Part shown: positions 25,069 to 33,848 of the stretch, in pieces
Numbering within the stretch: position 1 is the first letter of the stretch
Layout of the letters: each line of letters opens with the position of its first letter
Source: VBDM01 sp035499735
GTDB taxonomy: Bacteria; Pseudomonadota; Gammaproteobacteria; Burkholderiales; SG8-39
Direction of reading: 5' to 3'
DNA: 64,000 nt
Assembly: GCA_035499735.1 (NCBI GenBank)
Contig: DATJYC010000014.1
Coordinates: 4,037-68,036, forward strand
Notes under the pieces: model-generated
Database searches by the model: none
What the model was told of the DNA's origin: nothing
What the model saw: only the letters and a program-made list of their open reading frames with translations
Position numbers and translations under genes: made by a program

Positions 25069-26151
25069 ATGAGCATCAACCTCCTCGACCTCGACGGTGA
25101 AGCGCTCTCCGCGTTCGTCTCGTCGCTGGACGAAAAGGCGTTTCGCGCGCGCCAGCTCAAGCGCTGGATGCATCGCCAGGGCGAGAGCGACTTCGAGCGG
25201 ATGACCGACATCGCCAGGAGCCTGCGCGAAAAGCTCGGCCGGCTCGCCACGATCTCGCCCCCGAACATCGTGAGCGACAGTACCGCAGCGGACGGGACGC
25301 GCAAGTGGCTGCTCGACGTCGGCGCGGGCAACGCGGTCGAGGCCGTGTTCATTCCCGAGGCTAATCGCGGAACGCTTTGCGTCTCCACCCAGGCCGGCTG
25401 CACGCTCGCATGCGGGTTCTGCTCGACGGGAAGGCAGGGGTTCAACCGCAACCTGTCTACCGGGGAGATCGTCGGTCAGCTCTGGCTCGCGAACCGGGCG
25501 CTCGGCGCCATTCCGGGCGGCGAGCGCGTCATCAGCAACGTCGTGCTCATGGGCATGGGCGAGCCCCTGCTCAACTTCGACAGCACCGTCGCGGCGCTGA
25601 AGCTCATGATCGACGAAGATGCGTACGGGCTGTCGCGCCGCCGCGTGACGCTGTCCACGTCGGGCATCGTTCCGATGATCGACCGGCTGAGCGAGGAGTG
25701 CCCGGTGGCGCTGGCGGTGTCCCTGCACGCTCCGAACGACACCCTGCGCGACAGGCTCATGCCGATCAACAGGAAGTACCCTCTCGCCGAGCTGCTTTCC
25801 GCGTGCAAGCGCTATCTGGGGCGCGCGCCGCGCGACTTCATCACTTTCGAGTACGTCATGCTCGATGGCGTCAACGACGCCGAGGGACATGCACGCGAGC
25901 TCATCGACCTGCTGGGAGACGTCCCCTGCAAGGTAAACCTGATACCGTTCAATCCTTTTCCGAACTCGGGCTTCGTGCGCTCGTCGCGCCGCGCCATCGA
26001 GCGCTTCAGCGCGCTTCTGAACGCATCCGGCATCGTCACGACCACGCGCAGGACGCGCGGCGAGGACATCGACGCCGCCTGCGGACAGCTCGCCGGCCAG
26101 ATCCGGGATCGCACCCGCAAGGCCAGGCGCGCCGAAGGGGTCAGCTCCTGA
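25069..26151 (+). CDS. rlmN: 23S rRNA (adenine2503-C2)/tRNA(adenine37-C2) methyltransferase, radical SAM
   Basis: A 360-residue protein. The radical SAM cluster motif CTLACGFCSTG holds the three Cys ligands. MGMGEPLLNFD, RRRVTLSTSGIVPMIDRL and the C-terminal TRRTRGEDIDAACGQLA (second catalytic Cys) match RlmN. It methylates A2503 of 23S rRNA and A37 of some tRNAs. ATG directly follows the ndk stop, and the rlmN stop overlaps the pilW start by one base. Confidence 0.96.
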   Translation: MSINLLDLDGEALSAFVSSLDEKAFRARQLKRWMHRQGESDFERMTDIARSLREKLGRLATISPPNIVSDSTAADGTRKWLLDVGAGNAVEAVFIPEANRGTLCVSTQAGCTLACGFCSTGRQGFNRNLSTGEIVGQLWLANRALGAIPGGERVISNVVLMGMGEPLLNFDSTVAALKLMIDEDAYGLSRRRVTLSTSGIVPMIDRLSEECPVALAVSLHAPNDTLRDRLMPINRKYPLAELLSACKRYLGRAPRDFITFEYVMLDGVNDAEGHARELIDLLGDVPCKVNLIPFNPFPNSGFVRSSRRAIERFSALLNASGIVTTTRRTRGEDIDAACGQLAGQIRDRTRKARRAEGVSS

Positions 26152-26942
26152 TGCGCTCGCGCAGTCTCGCGACGCTCCTCGCCGCGGCCGCGCTGTGCGG
26201 GTGCGCGTCGAACAAGCTCGGCAGCGACGTGCCCGGGGAGGACACCGGAGCCGTCATCGGCGAGCAGGCAAGCGCTCGCGAGCGGGCGCGCATCCACACC
26301 GAGCTCGCGGGGTCGTACTACCAGCGGGGCAACCTGGGCGTTGCGCTCTCCGAGGCGCGCATCGCGGTCGCAGCCGACTCGGGATACGCCCCGGCGTACA
26401 ACCTGCTCGGCCTGGTCTACGGCGACTTGCGCGAGACCAGCCTCGCCGAGGAGGCGTTCGCGCGCTCGCTCAAGCTCAACCCGGACGACCCGGACGCCAA
26501 CCACAACTATGCGTGGTTCCTGTGCGAGAACAAGCGCGAGGAGGAGTCGATCCGCTACTTCCTCATCGCGGTGCGGTACCCGCTTTACAGCACGCCGCAG
26601 AAGTCCTACACGATGGCGGCGACCTGCATCCTGCGCAAGGGAAACGAGAAGGAAGCCTCCGAGTACCTCGAGCGGGCGCTCAAGCTCGATCCGAACTACA
26701 CTCCCGCGCTGTTGAGCTTCGCTCAGCTCAAGTACCGAAGGGGAGAGCTCGACGCCGCGCGCGGGCTGGTGGGCCGGTACAACAAGCTGGCCGACCCCAC
26801 GCCCGAGTCGCTATGGCTTGCCGTGAGAATCGAGCGCAGGCTGGGGGACTCCGCCGCCACCACGAGCTATGCGAACCAGCTGCGCAGGCGGTTTCCAGGG
26901 TCGAAGGAATACCAGGACCTGCAGAAAGGACGATTCGATTGA
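26151..26942 (+). CDS. pilW: Type IV pilus biogenesis/stability lipoprotein PilW
   Basis: A 263-residue lipoprotein with signal TLLAAAALCGCAS and six or so TPR units (AGSYYQRGNLGVALSEARIA, AYNLLGLVYGDLRETSLAEE, SEYLERALKLDPNYTPALLS). PilW/PilF acts at the outer membrane as pilotin for the PilQ secretin. The rlmN-pilW-rodZ order is conserved in betaproteobacteria. Presence of this gene alone does not prove that pili are made. Its stop overlaps the rodZ start. Confidence 0.88.
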   Translation: MRSRSLATLLAAAALCGCASNKLGSDVPGEDTGAVIGEQASARERARIHTELAGSYYQRGNLGVALSEARIAVAADSGYAPAYNLLGLVYGDLRETSLAEEAFARSLKLNPDDPDANHNYAWFLCENKREEESIRYFLIAVRYPLYSTPQKSYTMAATCILRKGNEKEASEYLERALKLDPNYTPALLSFAQLKYRRGELDAARGLVGRYNKLADPTPESLWLAVRIERRLGDSAATTSYANQLRRRFPGSKEYQDLQKGRFD

Positions 26943-27775
26943 GCGAAGCGGCCGAAGCCGGAAGCAATTCCGCGGAACCCGGGCCCGGGAGCGTACTCGC
27001 GCGCCTGCGCGAAGAACGCAAGCTCTCGATCGCGGATGTCGCGCAGAGACTCAAGTACGGCGCGCGCCAGATCGAGGCGCTGGAGGGCGAGGAGTTCGAC
27101 AGGTTGCCGGGCGCGACCTTCGTCCGCGGCATGGTGCGCGGTTACGCCAAGCTCCTCGAGACGGACCCCGAGCCCATTCTGGCGGCCCTGGAGCGGCGCT
27201 ACGTTCCCGGCGAGATTTCCCTCGACCTGCGCGCGAAGCGCGTCCCCTTCCCGCAGGGCGGCAAGCGCAGCGGTACGCGGATCTACCTCTTTCTGTCGCT
27301 GTTCGTGCTCGCCGTCGTGGCCGGGCTCGCGTACGAGTGGCAGTTGGGGGCGCTTCCCTGGGCGAGGCTCGCGCACCGCGCGCCCGCCCCGGCCAAGTCG
27401 GCCATGGCCCCTCCGGTTGCGTCGCCCGATCGGGCCGCGGAGCCCGTCGTGACCGCGACGCCCAAGGTCGTCGCCGACGAGAAGGCCGCCGTCGCGGAGG
27501 TTCCCCTTGCCGCGCCGCAGCCGCCGGCCCCGGCCAGCGAGGTCCGGGTCAGAATGGAATTCGGAGGAGAGTCCTGGGTGGAAATCAAGGACGGCGAAGG
27601 CAAGATGCTCATGTCGCAGCTCAACCCGACGGGGAGCCGCAGGACGGTGTCGGGACGATCGCCCCTCTCGCTCGTGATCGGCAACGCCGCGAACGTGAAG
27701 CTCACCTACAACGACAAGCCTGTCGATCTGAAGCCGTACATCCAGATCGAGGTCGCCCGCCTGACGCTCGAGTGA
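26939..27775 (+). CDS. rodZ: Cytoskeletal protein RodZ (HTH plus DUF4115)
   Basis: A 278-residue protein beginning at TTG 26939 (TTGA overlap with pilW), with AAAGGA about 9 bases upstream. The HTH_25 domain has LREERKLSIADVAQRLKYGA, RQIEALEGEEFDRLPGATFV and RGMVRGYAKLLE. A membrane segment (about 115-135), a Pro/Ala-rich linker and the DUF4115 domain (ESWVEIKDGEGKMLM, VSGRSPLSLVIGNAANVKL) follow. RodZ links MreB to the elongasome in rod-shaped cells. Confidence 0.9.
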   Translation: MSEAAEAGSNSAEPGPGSVLARLREERKLSIADVAQRLKYGARQIEALEGEEFDRLPGATFVRGMVRGYAKLLETDPEPILAALERRYVPGEISLDLRAKRVPFPQGGKRSGTRIYLFLSLFVLAVVAGLAYEWQLGALPWARLAHRAPAPAKSAMAPPVASPDRAAEPVVTATPKVVADEKAAVAEVPLAAPQPPAPASEVRVRMEFGGESWVEIKDGEGKMLMSQLNPTGSRRTVSGRSPLSLVIGNAANVKLTYNDKPVDLKPYIQIEVARLTLE

Positions 27776-27782
27776 GAGCTCC

Positions 27783-29063
27783 GTGAGCCCCATCGCGAGA
27801 CACTCCACGCGCCAGGTGCGGGTCGGAGACGCCCTGATCGGCGGAGGCGCGCCGATACTGGTCCAGTCGATGACCAACACCGACACCGCCGACGCGAATG
27901 CCACGGCACAGCAGGTCGTGGAGCTCTCGCGCGCGGGCTCGGAGATCGTGCGCATCACGGTCAACACCTCGGAGGCCGCGGCGCAGGTCCCGCGCATACG
28001 CGAACGCCTCGACGCGATGGGCTGCAGCGTGCCGCTGGTCGGCGATTTCCACTTCAACGGACACAAGCTGCTCGCCGAGCACCCGGAGTGCGCACGCGTC
28101 CTGGCGAAGTACCGCATCAACCCGGGCAACGTGGGCAGAGGGGCGAAGCGCGACGAGCAGTTCGCGACGATGATCGAGATCGCGTGCCGCTATGGAAAGC
28201 CGGTGAGGATCGGCGTCAATTGGGGCAGCCTGGACCAGGAGCTCCTGGCCCGTCTCATGGACGAGAACGCGCGCGCAGCGGAGCCGCTCGACTCCGAGGC
28301 CGTGACGCGGGAGGCGCTGGTCGCGTCGGCGCTCGATTCGGCCGCGCGCGCAGAGGACCTGGGATTGCCCTCCGACCGCATCGTGCTTTCGTGCAAGGTG
28401 AGCGGCGTGCAGGACCTGATCGCCGTATACCGCGAACTCGCGCATCGCTGCGACTATCCGCTCCACCTCGGCCTCACCGAGGCGGGCATGGGAACGAAAG
28501 GGATCGTCGCCTCGACCGCCGCCCTGGGCGTGCTGCTGCAGGAGGGAATCGGCGATACCATCCGCATCTCGCTCACGCCCGACCCGGGCGGAGACCGCAC
28601 CCGGGAGGTGGTTGTCGCGCAGGAGCTGCTGCAGACCATGGGGCTGCGCTCGTTCTCGCCCCTGGTGATCGCCTGCCCCGGCTGCGGCCGCACCACCAGC
28701 ACCTACTTTCAGGAGCTCGCCGACAAGATCCAGCGCTTCCTGCGCGAGCAGATGCCGCGCTGGCGCGAGCGCTTCCCCGGCGTGGAGGACATGCACGTCG
28801 CGGTCATGGGCTGCGTCGTCAACGGGCCGGGCGAAAGCAAGCACGCCAACATCGGCATCAGCCTTCCCGGCTCGGGTGAGCGCCCCGTCGCGCCGGTCTA
28901 CGTGGACGGCGAGAAGACCGTGACGCTGAAAGGCGAGCGCATCGCCGAGGAATTCCAGCGGCTGGTCGAAGACTACGTGCGGAAAGCCTACGGGGAAGGG
29001 GGCCGGTTGCGGCGCGACCTTCCCGGCAGCAAGAGAAGCATCCCGATCAAAGCCGCAGTCTAG
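27783..29063 (+). CDS. ispG: (E)-4-hydroxy-3-methylbut-2-enyl-diphosphate synthase
   Basis: A 426-residue enzyme of the MEP isoprenoid pathway, starting at GTG 27783. Near the N-terminus are VGDALIGGGAPILVQSMTNT and NPGNVGRG. The [4Fe-4S] ligands are in ACPGCGRTTS and VMGCVVNGPGE, and the long insert between them is the bacterial form. It lies 7 bases after rodZ and 19 bases before hisS, in the conserved rodZ-ispG-hisS order. Confidence 0.96.
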   Translation: MSPIARHSTRQVRVGDALIGGGAPILVQSMTNTDTADANATAQQVVELSRAGSEIVRITVNTSEAAAQVPRIRERLDAMGCSVPLVGDFHFNGHKLLAEHPECARVLAKYRINPGNVGRGAKRDEQFATMIEIACRYGKPVRIGVNWGSLDQELLARLMDENARAAEPLDSEAVTREALVASALDSAARAEDLGLPSDRIVLSCKVSGVQDLIAVYRELAHRCDYPLHLGLTEAGMGTKGIVASTAALGVLLQEGIGDTIRISLTPDPGGDRTREVVVAQELLQTMGLRSFSPLVIACPGCGRTTSTYFQELADKIQRFLREQMPRWRERFPGVEDMHVAVMGCVVNGPGESKHANIGISLPGSGERPVAPVYVDGEKTVTLKGERIAEEFQRLVEDYVRKAYGEGGRLRRDLPGSKRSIPIKAAV

Positions 29064-29082
29064 CCCCGGCGGCAATCCCGAC

Positions 29083-30369
29083 ATGAGCGAGCCGATCCGC
29101 GCGGTGCGCGGAATGAACGACATCCTGCCGGACGAGGCCGAGCGCTGGGAAGCGCTGGAGGACCGACTGCGCGAGTGGCTGCGCAGTTACGGCTACCGCA
29201 ACGTGCGCACGCCCGTTCTCGAGCAGACCGCGCTCTTCCGCCGCGCCATCGGCGAAGCCACCGACATCGTCGAGAAGGAGATGTATTCCTTCACCGACGA
29301 GCTCAACCGCGAATCGCTGACGCTGCGCCCCGAGGCCACCGCATCGGTCGCGCGCGCGGCCGCCGAGCACAGCCTGCTCTACGGCGGCGCACAACGCCTG
29401 TACTACATAGGGCCCATGTACCGTCACGAGCGCCCGCAGAAGGGCCGCTATCGGCAGTTCCATCAGGTGGGCGCCGAGGCGCTGGGGTATCCGGGCCCTG
29501 ACATCGACGCCGAGCTGCTGCTGATGTGCTCGCGGCTCTGGGACGATCTGAACCTCTCAGGGGTCAGGCTGCAGCTCAACTGCCTGGGTTCGGCCGCGGA
29601 GCGCGCGGCGTACCGGAAGTCCCTCGTCGCGTACCTCGAGTCTCGCGAAAAGGACCTCGACGAGGACTCGAGGCGCCGGCTGCGCACCAATCCGCTGCGG
29701 GTGCTCGACAGCAAGAATCCCCAGATGCAGCCGCTCATCGCCGGGGCGCCGCGGCTGCTCGACGCGCTCGGGAAGGAGTCGCTGGCGCACTTCGAGGGCG
29801 TGCAGGCCATTCTCAGGGACGCCGGGCGCGCCTACGAGATCAACCCGCGGCTTGTGCGCGGCCTCGACTACTACAATCTCACGGTGTTCGAGTGGATTAG
29901 CGGCGACCTGGGAGCCCAAGGGACGGTCTGCGCCGGCGGCCGCTACGACGGATTGCTCGAGCAGATCGGAGGCAAGGCGGCCCCGGCCTGCGGTTTCGCG
30001 ATGGGCATCGAGCGCCTCCTCGCCCTCGTTGCGGATACAGGCGAGCGCACCGCTCCGGACGTGTATCTCGTGAACCAGGGCGAGCGGGCGGAGCGGTTCG
30101 CGTTTCGCGCCGCCGAGGCGCTTCGCGAAGCGGGGTTCAGCGTGATCCAGCACTGCGGCTCGGCCAGCTTCAAGTCTCAGATGAAGAAGGCCGACGGCAG
30201 CGGCGCTCCCGTCGCGGTCATCATCGGCGACGAGGAAGCGGACGCGGAGGAGGCCGGCGTCAAGGCCCTCCGCGAGGAGCGAGAGCAGTTCCGCGTGCGG
30301 CTTGACCGTCTTGCCGACGCGGTTGCGGACCTTCTTTTCGGGGAAGGCGAAGACAAGGAAAAGCGATGA
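29083..30369 (+). CDS. hisS: Histidine-tRNA ligase
   Basis: A 428-residue class II aminoacyl-tRNA synthetase. Motif 2 is RHERPQKGRYRQFHQVGAEA, the histidine-binding loop is LVRGLDYYNLTVFEW, motif 3 is GFAMGIERLLAL, and a C-terminal anticodon-binding domain (about 330-420) completes it. It charges tRNA-His in the cytosol. The stop overlaps the next gene (ATGA). Confidence 0.97.
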   Translation: MSEPIRAVRGMNDILPDEAERWEALEDRLREWLRSYGYRNVRTPVLEQTALFRRAIGEATDIVEKEMYSFTDELNRESLTLRPEATASVARAAAEHSLLYGGAQRLYYIGPMYRHERPQKGRYRQFHQVGAEALGYPGPDIDAELLLMCSRLWDDLNLSGVRLQLNCLGSAAERAAYRKSLVAYLESREKDLDEDSRRRLRTNPLRVLDSKNPQMQPLIAGAPRLLDALGKESLAHFEGVQAILRDAGRAYEINPRLVRGLDYYNLTVFEWISGDLGAQGTVCAGGRYDGLLEQIGGKAAPACGFAMGIERLLALVADTGERTAPDVYLVNQGERAERFAFRAAEALREAGFSVIQHCGSASFKSQMKKADGSGAPVAVIIGDEEADAEEAGVKALREEREQFRVRLDRLADAVADLLFGEGEDKEKR

Positions 30370-30998
30370 GCACATACGATCTAGAGGAACAGGAACAGCT
30401 GGCCGCGCTCAAGGCGTGGTGGAAGGAGCACGGCGGCGGCGTTACCGTGGCCGCGATCCTGGTGGCGGGGGCCGTTGCGGCATGGAACGCCTGGGGGTGG
30501 TACCAGCGCTCGCAGGCGGCACAGGCCGCCGCGCTCTACGACACACTCCAGAAGGCGGCCCGCTCCAACGACCTCAAGGCGGTACGCGACACATCCGGTT
30601 CGATCCTGGAGAGCTATCCACGCAGCGCCTACGCGCCCTTGGCAGCGCTGGTGTCGGCGAAGGCGCTGTTCCAGGCTGGCGATCTCAAGACCGCGCGCGC
30701 GCAGCTGCAATGGACGGTGGAGCACGCGAAGAACGACGAGGTGCGGTCGATCGCGACGCTGCGGCTCGCCAGCGTTCTGCTTGACGACAAGGACCCCGAC
30801 GCGGCGCTAAGAGCCCTGGAAACCAAGCCTCATCCCGGCTTCGAGGCGCTGTTCGCCGCCCAGCGTGGCGACATCCTGTCGGCGCAGAACAAGCGTGACG
30901 AGGCCCGTGCGGCCTACAAGGCCGCGCTCGACAAGGCGGAGCCGGGGCCTCTGCGTGAAGGCGTGCGGCTGAAGCTCGAGGCGCTCGGAGGGGGTTGA
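30366..30998 (+). CDS. YfgM-like TPR protein (SecYEG translocon ancillary subunit family)
   Basis: A 210-residue protein with a short cytosolic N-terminus (EEQEQLAALKAWWKEHGGGV), a single membrane segment (about 22-40) and a periplasmic TPR-like domain (LYDTLQKAARSNDLKAVRDT, ARAQLQWTVEHAKNDEVRSI). This is the YfgM family, which binds the SecYEG translocon with PpiD. It starts inside the hisS stop and overlaps bamB by one base, in the usual hisS-yfgM-bamB order. Confidence 0.88.
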   Translation: MSTYDLEEQEQLAALKAWWKEHGGGVTVAAILVAGAVAAWNAWGWYQRSQAAQAAALYDTLQKAARSNDLKAVRDTSGSILESYPRSAYAPLAALVSAKALFQAGDLKTARAQLQWTVEHAKNDEVRSIATLRLASVLLDDKDPDAALRALETKPHPGFEALFAAQRGDILSAQNKRDEARAAYKAALDKAEPGPLREGVRLKLEALGGG

Positions 30999-32113
30999 TG
31001 CGGCGGCTCCTCCTTGCCGGCGCGCTGCTGCTCGCCGGCTGCTCGGGAACGACCGGGCCGCAGATGGCCGAGCTCACGGACCTTCCGGCCAGCCTGCCCG
31101 TGCGCCTCCAGTGGGCCGCGACCGTGGGCTCGGCCGGCGACGCGATTTTCTCCCCGGCGGTAGTCGACGGCGCAGTCTACGCGGCGGGACAGAGCGGGAT
31201 CGTCAAGCGTTTCGACGCCGCCACGGGGCGGCAACAGTGGGGCTGGGACCTGCACCAGACCCTCTCGGGGGGCGTGGGCTCGGACGGTTCGCTCGTCGCG
31301 GTAGGAACCTACGAGGCGGAAGTGATCGTGCTCGACGCCGCCACGGGCGAGGTGAAGTGGCGGGCACGGGTATCGAGCGAGGTGCTGTCCGCGCCGGTCG
31401 TAACCGGAGACCTCGTCATCGTGCGTACCGGCGACGGGCGCCTGTTCGCGCTCGACGCCAAGGACGGCAAGCGTCGGTGGCTGTACCAGCGCTCGAGCCC
31501 GCCGCTTTCGGTGCGCTCGCCCATAGGCATGGTGGCCGACCGCGGCAACCTCCTCACCGGCTTCGCGGGAGGCAAGCTCGTCTCGATCTCGCTCGCCAAC
31601 GGAGCCGTGCGCTGGGAGACGACGGTGTCGGTGCCGCGGGGCGCGACCGAGCTCGAGCGAGTCACCGACGTGGTCGGGGTTCCAGTCGTCGCCGAGCGCG
31701 AGGTCTGCGCGGTGGCGTATCAGGGCAAGATCGGGTGCTTCGACCTTGCGAACGGCAACGCATCCTGGTCGCGCGACCTGTCGAGCACCGCAGGGCTGTC
31801 CCTCGATGCGCGCTACGTCTTCGTGAGCGACGAGAAGGGAGCGGTCCAGGCCATGGACCGCGCCGGCGGGGCGACGATCTGGAAGCAGGACAAGCTGTTC
31901 CTGAGGCGGCTCACGGCTCCGCTTCCCCTGGGAGAGGTGGTGGCGGTGGGCGACGTCGAAGGCTACGTGCACTTCCTGTCGCGCGACAGCGGAGCCTTCG
32001 TCGGGCGCATCGCGACCGACGGCAGCCCCATCCGCTCGTCGCTCGTGCGGCTCGGTCAGGGATTGCTGGTGCAGACCCAGGAGGGCGACCTCCTCGCATT
32101 GAGTCTGAAATGA
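30998..32113 (+). CDS. bamB: Outer-membrane protein assembly factor BamB
   Basis: A 371-residue lipoprotein with signal LLLAGALLLAGCSG. An eight-bladed propeller of PQQ-type units (GRQQWGWDLHQTLSGGVGSD, GEVKWRARVSSEVLSAPVVT, GRLFALDAKDGKRRWLYQRS, GAVRWETTVSVPRGATELER) fills the rest. BamB scaffolds BamA and substrates in the BAM complex. ATG 30998 overlaps the upstream stop by one base, and der follows 19 bases on. Confidence 0.95.
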   Translation: MRRLLLAGALLLAGCSGTTGPQMAELTDLPASLPVRLQWAATVGSAGDAIFSPAVVDGAVYAAGQSGIVKRFDAATGRQQWGWDLHQTLSGGVGSDGSLVAVGTYEAEVIVLDAATGEVKWRARVSSEVLSAPVVTGDLVIVRTGDGRLFALDAKDGKRRWLYQRSSPPLSVRSPIGMVADRGNLLTGFAGGKLVSISLANGAVRWETTVSVPRGATELERVTDVVGVPVVAEREVCAVAYQGKIGCFDLANGNASWSRDLSSTAGLSLDARYVFVSDEKGAVQAMDRAGGATIWKQDKLFLRRLTAPLPLGEVVAVGDVEGYVHFLSRDSGAFVGRIATDGSPIRSSLVRLGQGLLVQTQEGDLLALSLK

Positions 32114-32132
32114 GGCCTGAAGTAGCGCCGCC

Positions 32133-33449
32133 ATGAAACCCACGCTGGCGATCGTTGGCAGGCCCAACGTCGGCAAGTCCACGCTCTTCAACCGTATGAC
32201 GCGCACCCGCGATGCGCTCGTCGCGGACGTTCCCGGCTTGACGCGCGACCGCCACTACGGCGCCGGGCGCTTGGGAGGCCGGGGCTACCTCGTGGTCGAC
32301 ACCGGGGGGCTCGAGCCCGAGGCGCAAGGCGTGTTCGTGGAGATGGCCAAGCAGGCGAGAACCGCGATCGCCGAGGCCGACGTGGTGGTGCTCGTCACCG
32401 ACGCGCGCGAGGGCCTCGTCGCGCAGGACCGCGCCATCGCCGAGGAGCTGAGGCGCGCGGGCAGGCGAGTGATCGTCGCGGTCAACAAGGCCGAGGGCAT
32501 GAACCCGGAACTGGCCAGGGCCGAGTTCCACGAGCTCGGCCTGGGCGCGCCGCTCGCGATCTCGGCCGAGCACGGCGAGGGCGTGAGCGACCTCGTCGAA
32601 ACGGCGCTTGCCGGATTGCCGGACGAGCCGGAAGCGGAGGAGCCCGACGGCGCCGTCCGCATCGCGGTCGTCGGGCGCCCCAACGCGGGAAAATCCACCC
32701 TCGTCAACGCGCTGGCCGGGGAAGAGCGGGTCGTGACCTTCGATCAGCCGGGCACGACCCGGGACGCGATCGACGTCGAGCTGTCCGTGCGGGGCCGGCG
32801 CTACGTGCTGGTGGACACCGCCGGCCTCCGGCGTCGCGGAAGGGTATTCGAGAGCGTCGAGAAGTTCTCCGTCGTGAAGACCCTGCAGGCGATCGAGCGC
32901 GCTCACGTCGCGATTCTCGTGCTCGACGCCCGGAGCGACATCTCCGAGCAGGACGCGCACATCGCCGGCTTCATCCTGGAGCGGGGACGCGCAGTCGTCG
33001 TCGCGGTAAACAAGTGGGACGGGCTGGACGAATACGCGCGCGAGATGGCGAAGCGCGCCGTCGCCCGCAAGCTCAAGTTCCTTTCGTTCGCCCACTTCCA
33101 CTACATCTCCGCGCGCGAGGGACGTGGGATCGCGCGCATGCTCGCGTCGGTGGACACCGCGTACCGGGCGGCGATGGCGAAGCTGCCCACGCCCAGGCTC
33201 ACGCGCGCCCTTATCGCCGCCGTGGAGAAGCAGGCTCCTCCGCGCTCCGGCCTCTCGCGGCCCAAGCTGCGCTACGCACACCAGGGGGGGAGCAATCCTC
33301 CGATCGTCGTCGTGCACGGAACGGGCCTCGCCGCCGTCCCCGAGAGCTACCGGCGCTACCTCGAAGCCGATTTCCGGCGCGTGTTTCACCTGGAAGGCAC
33401 GCCTCTGCGGATCGAATTCAAGAGCGGCAGGAACCCTTTCGTTCGCTGA
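32133..33449 (+). CDS. der: Ribosome-assembly GTPase Der (EngA)
   Basis: A 438-residue protein with two G domains. The first has GRPNVGKSTLFN (residue 8 on), DTGGLEPE and NKAEG. The second has GRPNAGKSTLVN (about 184 on), DTAGLRRRG and NKWDGL. The C-terminal KH-like domain includes RSGLSRPKLRYAHQGGSNPP. Der acts in 50S subunit maturation. It closes the bamB-der segment, and a new promoter candidate lies between it and hfq. Confidence 0.97.
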   Translation: MKPTLAIVGRPNVGKSTLFNRMTRTRDALVADVPGLTRDRHYGAGRLGGRGYLVVDTGGLEPEAQGVFVEMAKQARTAIAEADVVVLVTDAREGLVAQDRAIAEELRRAGRRVIVAVNKAEGMNPELARAEFHELGLGAPLAISAEHGEGVSDLVETALAGLPDEPEAEEPDGAVRIAVVGRPNAGKSTLVNALAGEERVVTFDQPGTTRDAIDVELSVRGRRYVLVDTAGLRRRGRVFESVEKFSVVKTLQAIERAHVAILVLDARSDISEQDAHIAGFILERGRAVVVAVNKWDGLDEYAREMAKRAVARKLKFLSFAHFHYISAREGRGIARMLASVDTAYRAAMAKLPTPRLTRALIAAVEKQAPPRSGLSRPKLRYAHQGGSNPPIVVVHGTGLAAVPESYRRYLEADFRRVFHLEGTPLRIEFKSGRNPFVR

Positions 33450-33527
33450 TCCATCTAAGCATTGGCGGCGGGGCGAGGCGCGCGCGGAAGTCGCGGATTC
33501 AAAAGCACTAAGGGGTGATGCATTACA

Positions 33528-33556
33528 TTGGCATTTTTGCAAAAACCCGATACAGT
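33528..33556 (+). promoter_or_regulatory. Promoter candidate for hfq-hflX
   Basis: TTGGCA (-35, 5/6) at 33528-33533, a 17-base spacer and TACAGT (-10, 4/6) at 33551-33556 lie 35 bases before the hfq ATG, in the A+T-richest part of the 141-base gap after der. Confidence 0.55.
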
Positions 33557-33590
33557 AGAACCTCAAAAAGATCAACCTCCGGGGTAAGCC

Positions 33591-33833
33591 ATGAGCAACA
33601 AAGGACAATTGCTACAAGATCCGTTCCTGAATACCCTTCGCAAAGAACATGTCCCGGTGTCCATCTACCTCGTCAACGGTATCAAGCTCCAGGGCCAGAT
33701 CGAATCCTTCGACCAGTACGTCGTCCTTCTCAAGAACACCGTGACGCAGATGGTCTACAAGCACGCCATCTCCACCGTGGTTCCCTCGCGTGCGGTCAAC
33801 CTGGCGGTCGATCATTCTCCTTCCGAAGCCTGA
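33591..33833 (+). CDS. hfq: RNA chaperone Hfq
   Basis: An 80-residue Sm-like protein: GQLLQDPFLNTLRKEHVPVS (proximal site), IYLVNGIKLQGQIESFDQYV (Sm1) and VYKHAISTVVPSRAV (Sm2 with the YKHA motif). It forms a hexamer that pairs small RNAs with messages. The short C-terminal tail (NLAVDHSPSEA) is usual for betaproteobacteria. It is followed 15 bases on by hflX, as in many proteobacteria. Confidence 0.98.
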   Translation: MSNKGQLLQDPFLNTLRKEHVPVSIYLVNGIKLQGQIESFDQYVVLLKNTVTQMVYKHAISTVVPSRAVNLAVDHSPSEA

Positions 33834-33848
33834 TTCCGATCTTGCTCG

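Noticed and set aside
26151..26942. A type IV pilus locus
   Set aside because: Only pilW is present. Its place between rlmN and rodZ is a conserved housekeeping order and says nothing about other pil genes.
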